From MWEH01 sp035409945 (lineage in GTDB: Bacteria > Bacillota > Clostridia > Christensenellales > DTU072), in NCBI GenBank assembly GCA_035409945.1, contig DAONQC010000010.1:1-50724 (forward strand): a stretch of 50,724 bases of DNA, in the 5' to 3' direction. The notes below the pieces were generated by a model. That model ran no database searches. It saw only the letters and a list, made by a program, of their open reading frames with translations, and was not told where the DNA came from. Of the stretch, positions 1 to 8,482 are shown in pieces. The position numbers were made by a program, and so were the translations under genes. The stretch's first letter is position 1. Each line of letters begins with the position of its first letter.

Positions 1-338
1 AGTGTTATGATACCCATCGGGATAGCCATGGTTCTAATCCAAGGTCTATAACGTCCATGTTTACCAGGTGGTACCATATCTACTATTTTTCCCCAAAGCG
101 GGTCGTTTATACCATCCCAAATTCTCGCTATCAAAAACAGTATAGTTATCTGAGGTATGGGAAGATGCAGAACGTCTGTATAAAATTTTTGGAGCAATGA
201 TCCCGCTAGTCCAAAAACTAAAACGCAACCTAAATCGCCAAGTGTATAACCGAACTGATCTTTCCAAGTGAGTTTGTTAGCACTTTCATTTTTTTGGGGC
301 ATTGGGGCTTCAACTATGACATTTTCAGTAGTATCCAT
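1..338 (-). CDS. GPH-family sugar:cation symporter, N-terminal part, cut by window edge
   Basis: The reading frame opens at ATG 338-336 and stays open to position 1, so only about the first 112 residues are in the window. An AAGGAA ribosome binding site precedes the start. After a short polar N-terminus the protein reads QFGYTLGDLGCVLVFGLAG, then a segment with ARIWDGINDPLWGKIVD. This is the pattern of the glycoside-pentoside-hexuronide (MFS_2, melibiose carrier) family, whose members couple sugar uptake to Na+ or H+ across the cytoplasmic membrane. The motif D-x-x-N/T-D-P-x-x-G is also seen in the second GPH gene of this window (30247-31761). The substrate cannot be told. A promoter-like pair lies upstream at 413-441. 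Confidence 0.85.
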   Translation of the reverse strand, partial: MDTTENVIVEAPMPQKNESANKLTWKDQFGYTLGDLGCVLVFGLAGSLLQKFYTDVLHLPIPQITILFLIARIWDGINDPLWGKIVDMVPPGKHGRYRPWIRTMAIPMGIIT

Positions 339-412
339 AAAATAAATTCCTTGTCAATATGATATTTTTTGGTAGATATATTGCAAAGTACGCTCACTCG
401 TTATATAAATGC

Positions 413-441
413 ATATTATTCACCGCCTAATCACTAGACAA
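413..441 (-). promoter_or_regulatory. Putative sigma-A promoter for the GPH symporter gene
   Basis: On the minus strand TTGTCT and TAATAT are separated by exactly 17 bases, about 75 bases upstream of the start at 338. Both hexamers deviate slightly from consensus. This is inferred from sequence only. Confidence 0.4.
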
Positions 442-623
442 ATTATGCAAAATTTGTGAAAATATATCCTTCCTACGCACGCGCGCCATATAAACAGATA
501 GTAGCATAAGTCCTGTTTAAAGTAAAGATTGCAAAAAAACGAATAAATACTTATTAAAAACAGAAATTATTCAAAATGTCGCATAAATATATAAAATTAT
601 GCAATAATAATGCATAAATTTAC

Positions 624-652
624 TTGTTTTATACATCGGTTGCGTATATAAT
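624..652 (+). promoter_or_regulatory. argG promoter
   Basis: TTGTTT at 624-629 and TATAAT at 647-652 are spaced by 17 bases. They lie about 70 bases upstream of the argG start, which places the start of transcription near 659. The sequence just downstream (TGAATAAATTATAG, from about 660) resembles half an ARG box, so repression there is possible but not shown. Confidence 0.65.
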
Positions 653-721
653 AGGATAAGTGAATAAATTATAGTTTTACATCACAAATAAAGCTAAAGA
701 CATAAATAATTGGAGGAAAAA

Positions 722-1960
722 ATGGACAAATCAAAAATCAAAAAAGTAGTACTAGCATATTCAGGCGGGTTAGATACATCAATTATTATTCCCTGGCTAA
801 AAGAAAATTATGATAATTGTGAAGTTATAGCCGTCGCCGGTAATGTTGGTCAGGCAGATGAACTAGAAGGATTAGAGGAAAAGGCAATTAAAACAGGTGC
901 ATCCAAGATATACATTGAGGATTTAACAGATGAATTTGTAGATGATTTTATTATCCCTGGTATGCAAGCTGGCGCAAAGTATGAAGAATATCTTTTAGGA
1001 ACCTCTTATGCAAGACCAGTTATTGCCAAAAGGCTAGTTGAAATCGCACTTAAAGAGAAGGCTGATGCAATTTGTCATGGGTGTACGGGTAAAGGTAATG
1101 ACCAGGTTAGATTTGAACTTACCATCAAACATTTTGCTCCAGATATGAAAATCATAGCACCTTGGAGAGAATGGTCAATTAAATCCCGTGAGGAAGAAAT
1201 TGATTATGCAGAAGCGCATAATGTGCCATTAAAAATCAGTAGAGAAACTAACTACTCAAAAGACAAAAACTTATGGCATCTTTCGCATGAAGGTTTGGAT
1301 TTAGAAGATACTGGTAATGAGCCCCTATATAACAAAAAAGGATTCCTAGAGATGGGAGTTTCGCCAGAAATGGCTAAAGATGAACCCACTTATATTGAAC
1401 TGGAGTTTGTACAAGGATATCCTGTCAGTTTAGATGGAAAAAAGATGACAGCTAAAGAGATTATTTTAGAGCTCAATAAGCTTGGTGGGGAAAACGGTAT
1501 AGGTCTACTTGATATAGTGGAAAATAGGCTTGTTGGTATGAAATGTAGAGGAGTTTATGAAACTCCAGGTGGGACTATTTTATATTTTGCACACAAATAT
1601 CTTGAAACAGTTTGCTTAGACAAAATGGTTGCACATAAGAAAGAAGAGTTATCAATTACGTATGGACAACTTGTGTACAATGGTCAATGGTATACACCTC
1701 TTAAAGAAGCTTTGGATGCGTTTGTTAAAAAGACACAAGAGACCGTTACTGGTAAAGTAAAGCTAAAGTTATATAAAGGAAATATCATCAAAGCTGGTGT
1801 GTGGAGTGATTATTCTCTATATTCTGAAAAGATAGCAACATTTGATGAAGGTGAAGACTATAACCAAAAAGATGCAGAGGGCTTTATCAACTTATTCGGA
1901 CTGCCAATCAAAGTCAAAGCTAAGCTCGATGCAGAACTTAAGAAAAAAGGACTCAAATAG
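722..1960 (+). CDS. argG: Argininosuccinate synthase
   Basis: Joins citrulline and aspartate, using ATP, to make argininosuccinate, the seventh step of arginine synthesis in the cytosol. The 412-residue product has the usual family length. Near its N-terminus is the PP-loop ATP motif AYSGGLDTS, followed by the conserved CHGCTGKGNDQVRFE segment that binds citrulline and aspartate. An upstream in-frame TTG at 710 exists, but GGAGG at 712-716 lies over it at the right distance for ATG 722, so ATG 722 is the start. It is the first gene of a seven-gene arginine locus on one strand, driven by the promoter at 624-652. The 225-base gap to argH carries a nested-hairpin leader element. Confidence 0.97.
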   Translation: MDKSKIKKVVLAYSGGLDTSIIIPWLKENYDNCEVIAVAGNVGQADELEGLEEKAIKTGASKIYIEDLTDEFVDDFIIPGMQAGAKYEEYLLGTSYARPVIAKRLVEIALKEKADAICHGCTGKGNDQVRFELTIKHFAPDMKIIAPWREWSIKSREEEIDYAEAHNVPLKISRETNYSKDKNLWHLSHEGLDLEDTGNEPLYNKKGFLEMGVSPEMAKDEPTYIELEFVQGYPVSLDGKKMTAKEIILELNKLGGENGIGLLDIVENRLVGMKCRGVYETPGGTILYFAHKYLETVCLDKMVAHKKEELSITYGQLVYNGQWYTPLKEALDAFVKKTQETVTGKVKLKLYKGNIIKAGVWSDYSLYSEKIATFDEGEDYNQKDAEGFINLFGLPIKVKAKLDAELKKKGLK

Positions 1961-2127
1961 TTAGTAGTAATTCAAAACAATAATATAAAAAGGAATGATG
2001 TGCTTTAAATAGGCACATTATCCAATTTATAAAAACACATAAAAGTATTAAAATTAAGACGGACAAGTTACAGATACTAGGACAGGACTAACTAAACTAT
2101 ATAGTCGAATACAAAGGAAATTAAAAG

Positions 2128-2179
2128 TAATGCAGTAGCCATTTTATTGGTAAATTCTAACAGCATTATTATACGAGGG
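2128..2179 (+). repeat. Nested-hairpin 5'-UTR element, copy 1 (argH)
   Basis: This is the most divergent of seven copies. The outer arms TAATGC and GCATTA pair, where most copies have TAATGTTG and CAACATTA; the T-A to C-G change is therefore compensated on both sides. The inner arm is TA(g)CCA with TGGTA, followed by the unpaired AATTCTAA. The conserved tail TTATTATACGAGGG supplies the ribosome binding site of argH, whose ATG follows six bases later. Confidence 0.7.
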
Positions 2180-2185
2180 AAGAAG

Positions 2186-3580
2186 ATGGCAAAATTATGG
2201 AAAGGCAGAATGGATGGAGAGGGAAGTCCGTTAGCTGACAAATTTAATTCATCAATTGGTGTGGATGGACGCATGTTTAAAGAAGATATCATGGGGTCGA
2301 TTGCACACGCCGAAATGTTAAAAAAGCAAGGTATTATTGACTCTAAATCTGCAAACCAAATAATCGAAGGTTTAAAACAGATATATGAGGATATCATAAG
2401 TGAAAAACTAGCAATTGATGAAACTGCTGAGGATATTCATACATTTGTGGAACAAGAACTAACAAAGAGAATAGGGGATGCAGGCAAGATGTTACATACA
2501 GCGCGTTCTAGAAATGATCAAGTTGCCCTTGATATGAGAACATATCTAAAAAAAGAGATATATGAAATAATTACTAATATTTTTACCGTAGTAGATGTGT
2601 TAAAAACGAAAGCTGAAGAAAACACCAACACAGTGATGCCAGGCTTTACTCACCTGCAAAAAGCTCAACCTGTCACTTTAGCACAACATTTTATGGCTTA
2701 CGTATTTATGCTTTTAAGAGATGCAGATAGGCTTGCAGATTGTTATATTAGAACTTCAGTTTCTCCAATTGGCAGTTGTGCACTTGCTGGAACTACTTAT
2801 CCAATAGATAGGGTATATGAAGCTGATTTACTGGGTTTTTCGAGCGTAGCGGCAAATAGCATGGATGCAGTTGCAGATAGGGATTTTTGTTTGGAATTTA
2901 TGGCCTCTTCCTCCATTTTGATGATGCATTTATCAAGGTTTGCTGAGGAATTAATTATTTGGTCCACAGATGAGTTTAACTTTGTTAAATTTTCAGATGC
3001 ATTTTCAACGGGCTCTAGTATAATGCCACAAAAGAAAAATCCAGATATGGCGGAACTAATACGTGGGAAAACTGGTAGAGTATATGGCAATATGATAGCA
3101 CTATTTACTGTTATGAAAGCGCTACCCCTTGCATATAATAAAGATATGCAGGAAGATAAGGAAAGTTTATTTGACACAATAGACACGGTGAAGGACTGTT
3201 TAAATCTACTAGCACCTATGCTAGCAGAAATGGCTATCAATAAAGATGCTATGCGTAAAAGTGCAGAAGGTGGATATATAAACGCTACCGATTTAGCAGA
3301 CTATCTAACTAAAAAAGGTGTACCTTTTAGAGATGCATATAAAATTACAGGTGAAATTGTGGCAACGGCAATTGAAAAGGGTAAAAAATTAAGCGAACTG
3401 ACAATAGAAGAATATAAAAAATATTCGAGTGTATTTGAAGCTGACTTATTAGATGCCATCGATATAGAAACTTGTGTAAACAATAGAAGTTCACAAGGTG
3501 GACCCTCTCCAGCTAGCATACTAGAACAGCTAAAAAGAGCTGACTTAGATATGAAAGCCGTAATAGAAAAATTAGGTTAA
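2186..3580 (+). CDS. argH: Argininosuccinate lyase
   Basis: Splits argininosuccinate into arginine and fumarate, the last step of the pathway. The 464-residue product carries the fumarase/aspartase superfamily signature GSSIMPQKKNPD, which contains the catalytic serine loop, and the upstream HTARSRNDQV segment of the active site. Longer in-frame starts exist (for example TTG 2147), but they fall inside the hairpin leader element. ATG 2186 sits six bases after its GAGGG and gives the normal N-terminus MAKLWKGRMD. The last codons (V-I-E-K-L-G-stop) are repeated in decayed form in the DNA downstream. Confidence 0.97.
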   Translation: MAKLWKGRMDGEGSPLADKFNSSIGVDGRMFKEDIMGSIAHAEMLKKQGIIDSKSANQIIEGLKQIYEDIISEKLAIDETAEDIHTFVEQELTKRIGDAGKMLHTARSRNDQVALDMRTYLKKEIYEIITNIFTVVDVLKTKAEENTNTVMPGFTHLQKAQPVTLAQHFMAYVFMLLRDADRLADCYIRTSVSPIGSCALAGTTYPIDRVYEADLLGFSSVAANSMDAVADRDFCLEFMASSSILMMHLSRFAEELIIWSTDEFNFVKFSDAFSTGSSIMPQKKNPDMAELIRGKTGRVYGNMIALFTVMKALPLAYNKDMQEDKESLFDTIDTVKDCLNLLAPMLAEMAINKDAMRKSAEGGYINATDLADYLTKKGVPFRDAYKITGEIVATAIEKGKKLSELTIEEYKKYSSVFEADLLDAIDIETCVNNRSSQGGPSPASILEQLKRADLDMKAVIEKLG

Positions 3581-3866
3581 TAATAGTGAGATTAAAAAAT
3601 AAATATTTGTAGATGGTTAAAAGCAGTAATAAAGAATTTTAGTTAGTAGATAATAATAGCAAAATTAAAAAGAATTATTTGTAAAGAAAACAGTAATAGA
3701 AAAAACAAGCTGAGAGTCAATAAAAAAGAGTAATAGGAAAGATAGGTTAGTAAATAAAAAATAGCGAGAAAAGAAGTGTTTGCAGATAGTCAAAACTGAA
3801 ATAGAAAAAGGTTAGATTAATAAACAAATTAAAAAGAAATTAGCAAGATTAGGAAGAAGGCGAAAA
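3560..3866 (+). repeat. Decayed tandem copies of the argH 3' end
   Basis: Five units start at 3560, 3626, 3693, 3730 and 3798, with spacings of 66, 67, 37 and 68 bases. The first is the end of argH itself. Read in the matching frame, units 1-4 give V-I-E-K-L-G-stop, V-I-K-N-F-S-stop, V-I-E-K-T-S-stop and V-I-G-K-I-G-stop; the fifth gives E-I-E-K-G-stop. After the stop the units continue with related sequence of the type AGCGAGATTAAAAAG and ATTTGTAGAT. I see no gene in this 286-base gap. Confidence 0.7.
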
Positions 3867-4802
3867 ATGAAAAAGAAAGTATTTATAGATGGTCAATATG
3901 GAACAACAGGTCTTAGCATTTATGACAGAATAAAAACTATGGATCACCTTGAGTTTTTAACCATTCCAGAAAAAGACAAAAAAGACCCAATGATTAAGAA
4001 GGCAATAATGAATGAATCAGATATTGTTCTAATGTGTTTACCTGATGTTGCAGCGATAGAGAGTGTAGCCCTCATTGACAACCCTAAAGTAAAGGTCATT
4101 GATACATCAACGGCGCATAGAACCAATCCCGATTGGCAATATGGTTTTCCAGAACTTTCACCGTACATAAGAGCAAAGGTGACTTTGAGTAGTAGAATTA
4201 GTGTGCCAGGCTGTCATGCGAGTGGCTTTTTAGCACTTATATATCCACTCGTGGAAAATGGGATTTTACCTAAAGATACGATAGTTTATTGTAATTCATT
4301 GACTGGTTATAGTGGCGGCGGTAAAAAAATGATAGGGGATTATGTAGAAGAGCAAGAAAACCCAATATATTTAGCTCCAAGAGTATATGGATTAACGCAA
4401 AACCATAAGCACTTAAGAGAGATGCAAACAATAGCTAAACTCAATAATAAGCCTTTATTTGTGCCAGTTGTTTCTAACTTCTATAGTGGTATGCTTGTAA
4501 CTATTCCACTTACCGTAGCGTCTCTTACAAAAGGCAATAATCTTGATACGGTTAAGGCGTTATACGCAGATATGTATAATGGACCAATAGTTAAATATGT
4601 TGATAATCTATCAGAAGATGGTTTCCTATCAGCTGCAGGCATGTCTGGAAAAGACACAATGCAAATATCTGCATATGGAAATGAGGAAAGAATACTGCTA
4701 GCTGCAAGATTTGATAATCTTGGCAAAGGAGCTTCTGGCGCTGCAGTTCAGTGTATGAACCTAATTACTGGTGAAAATGAAACATATGGATTAAACCTAT
4801 AA
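3867..4802 (+). CDS. argC: N-acetyl-gamma-glutamyl-phosphate reductase
   Basis: NADPH-dependent reduction of N-acetylglutamyl phosphate to the semialdehyde, step three of arginine synthesis. The product is 311 residues and opens with KVFIDGQYGTTGL, the Rossmann start of the shorter ArgC type (known from TIGR01851-like proteins) rather than the roughly 340-residue classical type. The catalytic cysteine lies in SVPGCHASGF near residue 117. The SLTGYSGGGKKMI segment and the histidine in RVYGLTQNHKH fit the active site. The start ATG follows AGGAAGAAGG at 3850-3859. It lies behind the tandem argH echoes and 56 bases ahead of argJ. Confidence 0.93.
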   Translation: MKKKVFIDGQYGTTGLSIYDRIKTMDHLEFLTIPEKDKKDPMIKKAIMNESDIVLMCLPDVAAIESVALIDNPKVKVIDTSTAHRTNPDWQYGFPELSPYIRAKVTLSSRISVPGCHASGFLALIYPLVENGILPKDTIVYCNSLTGYSGGGKKMIGDYVEEQENPIYLAPRVYGLTQNHKHLREMQTIAKLNNKPLFVPVVSNFYSGMLVTIPLTVASLTKGNNLDTVKALYADMYNGPIVKYVDNLSEDGFLSAAGMSGKDTMQISAYGNEERILLAARFDNLGKGASGAAVQCMNLITGENETYGLNL

Positions 4803-4858
4803 TATAATAACTTAAATAACTTACGAATAAAAAACAGATAACAGAAAAAGAGGGAAAT

Positions 4859-6085
4859 ATGACAAAATTAATAAAGAAAATAGATGGTGGCGTTTGTGCT
4901 CCTAAAGGATTTAAAGCTAATGCAGTTCATTGTGGTATTAGAAAAAACCGCAACAAAAGAGATTTAACGCTAATATACAGCGAAGTTAAAGGTACAGCTG
5001 CTGCTGTATATACCTTGAATTTAGTTAAAGGTGCTCCTATATATGTAACGCAAAACAACATAAAAGATGGTTATGCTCAAGCCATGATATGTAATAGTGG
5101 AAATGCTAATACTTGTAATGCAAACGGTGTAGAGATTGCTGAAAAAACCTGCTCTATCCTTGCAAAAGAATTAAACATCAGTGAAAAAGATATTATAATT
5201 GCATCGACCGGCGTTATAGGCCAAACTCTCAATATTGAACCATTTGAAGAAGGAATTCCACGACTAGTGAATGGACTTGGCTACGAGAAAAGCAGTGTTG
5301 CAGCAGAGGGTATAATGACTACAGATACCAAAATGAAAGAAGTTGCTGTCACTTTTATGTTAGGAGATAAGGAGTGCGTTATAGGCGGTATAGCTAAAGG
5401 TTCAGGTATGATAAATCCCAATATGGCAACTATGCTAGTGTTTTTAACAACCGATGTAAACATCTCTCAAGACATGTTAAAGGAAGCGTTGAAAGAAGAT
5501 GTAAAATGCACATACAATATGGTAAGTGTAGATGGAGATACCTCCACAAATGACATGGTGTCTATAATAGCAAATGGTCAATCAGGGAACCAAATCATTA
5601 AAGAAAAGAATTCCGATTATAAAATTTTTGTAAAAGCATTGAATGTTGTAAACTCCACGCTTTGTGAAATGATAGCAAAAGATGGAGAAGGCGCAACTAA
5701 GCTTATGAGAGTTCATGTAAGCGGAGCTGTAAATAATGAAGATGCGCAAATCGTTGCCAAATCAGTTGTTAATTCCTCTTTAGTAAAAGCTGCGATGTTC
5801 GGAGCGGATGCTAATTGGGGTAGAATTTTATGTGCTATTGGTTATAGTGGCATGAAAGGGAGTGCAGATAAAGTAGATGTTACATTCCAGTCAGCAATGG
5901 GTAAAATTGATGTTTGTGAAGGTAGTTTTGGAATAGATTTTTCAGAGCGTATAGCAAAGGAAGTTTTATCTGCACCTGATATTGATGTGCTAATTAATTT
6001 AAATGAAGGCAAAGGCATGGCTACTGCTTGGGGATGTGACTTAACGTATGATTATGTAAAAATTAATGGTGACTATAGAACATAA
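4859..6085 (+). CDS. argJ: Bifunctional glutamate N-acetyltransferase / ornithine acetyltransferase
   Basis: Moves the acetyl group from N-acetylornithine to glutamate, recycling it. Many ArgJ proteins also make acetylglutamate from acetyl-CoA. The precursor is cut by itself into alpha and beta chains. The cut site is visible in KGSGMINPNMATML, and the nucleophile threonine is residue 191 of 408. The segments MICNSGNANTCNANG and ASTGVIGQ near the N-terminus are family hallmarks. An AGAGGG ribosome binding site precedes ATG 4859. With argB it sets up the cyclic pathway, so no separate argA or argE is needed here and none is seen. Confidence 0.96.
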   Translation: MTKLIKKIDGGVCAPKGFKANAVHCGIRKNRNKRDLTLIYSEVKGTAAAVYTLNLVKGAPIYVTQNNIKDGYAQAMICNSGNANTCNANGVEIAEKTCSILAKELNISEKDIIIASTGVIGQTLNIEPFEEGIPRLVNGLGYEKSSVAAEGIMTTDTKMKEVAVTFMLGDKECVIGGIAKGSGMINPNMATMLVFLTTDVNISQDMLKEALKEDVKCTYNMVSVDGDTSTNDMVSIIANGQSGNQIIKEKNSDYKIFVKALNVVNSTLCEMIAKDGEGATKLMRVHVSGAVNNEDAQIVAKSVVNSSLVKAAMFGADANWGRILCAIGYSGMKGSADKVDVTFQSAMGKIDVCEGSFGIDFSERIAKEVLSAPDIDVLINLNEGKGMATAWGCDLTYDYVKINGDYRT

Positions 6086-6167
6086 AATATAAGAAGATAA
6101 CTAAATACAAAATTGATAGATAGGAGCCTACTATATATTAATCAAACATAGAATAAAATATACAAAG

Positions 6168-6219
6168 TGATGTTGCTAACCGTTATATTGGTTAAATTCA
6201 AACAACATTATTATGCGAG
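6168..6219 (+). repeat. Nested-hairpin 5'-UTR element, copy 2 (argB)
   Basis: The outer arms are TGATGTTG and CAACATTA (one G-U pair); the inner arms are TAACC and GGTTA. The unpaired AATTCAAA and the tail TTATTATGCGAG follow, with argB ATG seven bases after the GAG. The upstream flank ATATACAAA matches the flank seen in other copies. Confidence 0.75.
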
Positions 6220-6225
6220 AAAAAC

Positions 6226-7095
6226 ATGAAAAATGAAGAAACTGTTATAAGTAATGCAATAAGAGCAAAGGTGTTAGTTAGCGCACTTCCATATATACAA
6301 TCGTATAAAGATAAGATAGTTGTCATAAAATACGGCGGAAGCGCCATGCTTAACGATAAGTTACAAGAATCTGTGATTGGAGATGTGATACTACTTTCCC
6401 TTATAGGTGTTAGAGTTGTTTTAGTGCATGGCGGTGGCCCTGAAATTACTGAGACATTAACAAAACTTGGGAAAAAGACAGAGTTTTTAAATGGATTTAG
6501 AGTAACTGATAAGGAAACTGTTGATGTTGTGCAAATGGTTTTAGCTGGGAAAATCAACAAGTCACTAGTCAATTTAGTTCAGAAAAATGGTGCACAAGCA
6601 GTTGGAATTTGTGGGTTGGACGGACTTACTATCGAAGCTAAAATTAAGGATAAAAAACTGGGGTTTGTCGGTGAAATTACTAGGGTTAACATAGAGCTTA
6701 TAAATGATATTTTAGAAAAAGGGTATATCCCCATAATCTCTACCATTGCAGGTGATAAACATGGTAACACTTATAACGTAAATGCAGATGATGCTGCAGC
6801 GAAAATAGCCGGAGCTCTAGGAGCTGAAATAATGATTTCAATGACAGATATCGCTGGACTTATGAGAGATAAAGATGACCCATCTACATTAATTTCAAAA
6901 GTAGTTGTTAGTGAAATACCTGCGCTTATTAAAGAAGGAATCGTTTCTGGAGGAATGATACCTAAGATAGAATGTTGTAGGGAAGCCATTAGAAGAGGTG
7001 TAAAGAGAGTCTTCATACTTGATGGAAGAATACAACACTCCATATTGATTGAGATGTTAACAGATGAAGGTATTGGCACAATGTTTGTAAGCTAA
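6226..7095 (+). CDS. argB: N-acetylglutamate kinase
   Basis: Phosphorylates N-acetylglutamate with ATP, step two of the pathway. The 289-residue product shows the amino acid kinase glycine loop IVVIKYGGSAM at about residues 30-40 and the substrate loop VLVHGGGPEIT. About 25 residues precede the first strand and read like a helix (SNAIRAKVLVSALPYI). Such an N-terminal helix is typical of the hexameric, arginine-inhibited type, which usually goes with an argJ-based cyclic pathway. Feedback control by arginine at this step is therefore likely, but is inferred. The start is set by the leader element copy at 6168-6219. Confidence 0.96.
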   Translation: MKNEETVISNAIRAKVLVSALPYIQSYKDKIVVIKYGGSAMLNDKLQESVIGDVILLSLIGVRVVLVHGGGPEITETLTKLGKKTEFLNGFRVTDKETVDVVQMVLAGKINKSLVNLVQKNGAQAVGICGLDGLTIEAKIKDKKLGFVGEITRVNIELINDILEKGYIPIISTIAGDKHGNTYNVNADDAAAKIAGALGAEIMISMTDIAGLMRDKDDPSTLISKVVVSEIPALIKEGIVSGGMIPKIECCREAIRRGVKRVFILDGRIQHSILIEMLTDEGIGTMFVS

Positions 7096-7125
7096 AAACT
7101 TTAAATAAAATAAAAGGACGAGAAA

Positions 7126-8307
7126 ATGAAAGGTATTAAAGAAAAAGATGCACAATTTATAGCAGGAACTTATGCACGATTTCCAGTAGCAATTAAATAT
7201 GGTAAAGGCTCTGTTCTTTATGATGAAGACGGAAAATCATATATTGATATGGGCGCAGGAATCGCAGTTAATATTTTTGGTCTTCAAGATGAAATTTGGA
7301 AGGAAGCAGTTATTGAACAACTAAATAAATATCAGCATACATCTAATTTATATTACACAGAACCATGTGTTAAATTGGCCGAGCTACTGTGCGAAAAAAC
7401 TGGTATGAAAAAGGTATTCTTTTCAAATTCTGGTGCAGAAGCAAATGAGTGTGCGATTAAGGTAATAAGGAAATATCAAGAAGATAAAAAAAGTGGGAAA
7501 TTCAATATAATAACACTTAAAAACAGTTTTCACGGAAGAACGTTAGCAACACTTGCAGCTACCGCCCAAGAGGAATTTCATAAAAACTTTTTACCATTAA
7601 CTCCAGGGTTTATTGCTGTAGAAGCAAATAATCTAGAGGAGCTTGAACAAGCTGTTAAAGAACATTCCCCTGCAGGAATATTATTTGAAACGATACAGGG
7701 AGAAGGCGGGGTAAATCCATTATCGCATGAGTATGTTAAAGGCATAGAAAAAATTGCTCACGATAATGATATGTTAATAGCGGTTGACGAAGTGCAAACA
7801 GGTAACGGAAGGACGGGAGAACTATATAGCTACATGGGATATGGTATAACGCCTGATATCGTAACAACAGCAAAGGGCATAGGCGGCGGGCTACCACTTG
7901 GTGTAACTATGATGGGAGAAAAAGCAGAAAATGTACTAACCAAAGGAACTCATGGTTCTACATTTGGAGGCAATCCAATTGCCACTGCTGGGGCATATAG
8001 CATACTAAGTAGAATTAACGATGGACTACTAGAGAGTGTAAAACAAAAATCCGAATATATATTTGAAACACTAAAAGGGAAAAAGGGAATAAAAACCATT
8101 ACCGGAAAGGGTTTGATGATAGGTATAGAAACGGAAAGAAAAGCAGACGATATTGTTAAAGACTGCTTAGAAAAAGGTGTTTTAGTGTTAAAAGCAAAGA
8201 GTAAGATTAGATTGCTTCCCGCATTAAACATAGGAAGAACAGAGTTACTGAGAGCTATAGATATAATCCTAGAGTGTGCAGCTGTAGAGGATGAAAATAA
8301 AAAATAA
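7126..8307 (+). CDS. argD: Acetylornithine aminotransferase
   Basis: PLP-dependent transfer of an amino group from glutamate to N-acetylglutamate semialdehyde, step four. The 393-residue product is a class III aminotransferase with FSNSGAEANECAIK (phosphate-binding loop), the aspartate in AVDEVQTGNGRTG that holds the PLP ring nitrogen, and the Schiff-base lysine in TTAKGIGGGLPLG near residue 250. ATG 7126 lies 30 bases after argB, behind AAGGACGAG, and has no hairpin leader of its own. Confidence 0.95.
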   Translation: MKGIKEKDAQFIAGTYARFPVAIKYGKGSVLYDEDGKSYIDMGAGIAVNIFGLQDEIWKEAVIEQLNKYQHTSNLYYTEPCVKLAELLCEKTGMKKVFFSNSGAEANECAIKVIRKYQEDKKSGKFNIITLKNSFHGRTLATLAATAQEEFHKNFLPLTPGFIAVEANNLEELEQAVKEHSPAGILFETIQGEGGVNPLSHEYVKGIEKIAHDNDMLIAVDEVQTGNGRTGELYSYMGYGITPDIVTTAKGIGGGLPLGVTMMGEKAENVLTKGTHGSTFGGNPIATAGAYSILSRINDGLLESVKQKSEYIFETLKGKKGIKTITGKGLMIGIETERKADDIVKDCLEKGVLVLKAKSKIRLLPALNIGRTELLRAIDIILECAAVEDENKK

Positions 8308-8324
8308 ATTAGATAGTTTTTGCA

Positions 8325-8354
8325 ATACATGGTTAAGAGGAGTTAACTATGTAT
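8325..8354 (+). other. 12-bp hairpin with GAGGAG loop between argD and argF
   Basis: ATACATGGTTAA pairs with TTAACTATGTAT (one G-U pair) around the six-base loop GAGGAG. There is no U-run directly after it, so it does not look like an intrinsic terminator. The exposed loop is complementary to the 16S 3' end. Its role is unknown; it may act as an mRNA processing or stability site. Confidence 0.55.
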
Positions 8355-8427
8355 ACCATCTTTAGGATTTTCACGCTTTTCCCCCTAGTGAAAAAATAGG
8401 GACGGATCTAAAATTAATATATACAAC

Positions 8428-8478
8428 TAATGTTGCTAATCATTTACTGATTAAATTCAAACAACATTATAACAAGAG
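8428..8478 (+). repeat. Nested-hairpin 5'-UTR element, copy 3 (argF)
   Basis: The outer arms TAATGTTG and CAACATTA are intact. The inner arms are TAATCA and TGATTA where other copies have TAACCA and TGGTTA, a C-G to T-A change made on both sides. The unpaired AATTCAAA is kept. The tail is altered to TAACAAGAG and the argF ATG follows four bases later. The upstream flank ATATATACAAC is shared with copy 7. Confidence 0.75.
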
Positions 8479-8482
8479 AAAA

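Larger units (their letters stand above)
339..721. other. Divergent intergenic region between the GPH gene and argG
   Basis: This 383-base AT-rich gap separates two divergent genes and I see no gene in it. It holds the two promoter candidates listed separately. It also holds a cluster of TGCATAA/TTATGC inverted repeats around 582-618 and a short GC-rich run near 476-490. A stretch at 560-573 (ACAGAAATTATTCA) matches 10 of 14 positions of the TGAATAATTATTCA-type ARG box core recognised by ArgR/AhrC. That is weak evidence for arginine repression of the operon. Confidence 0.45.

Noticed and set aside
61..267. Short minus-strand open frame of 68 codons at the left edge
   Set aside because: It is a shadow of the GPH symporter, which is open in another frame to the window edge with proper membrane-protein sequence and a ribosome binding site.
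1990..2022. Hairpin TGATGTGC/GCACATTA after argG, considered as a terminator
   Set aside because: The loop is long, the stem has a G-U pair and no U-run follows. A stop here would cut argG from the rest of the operon, for which there is no other strong promoter.
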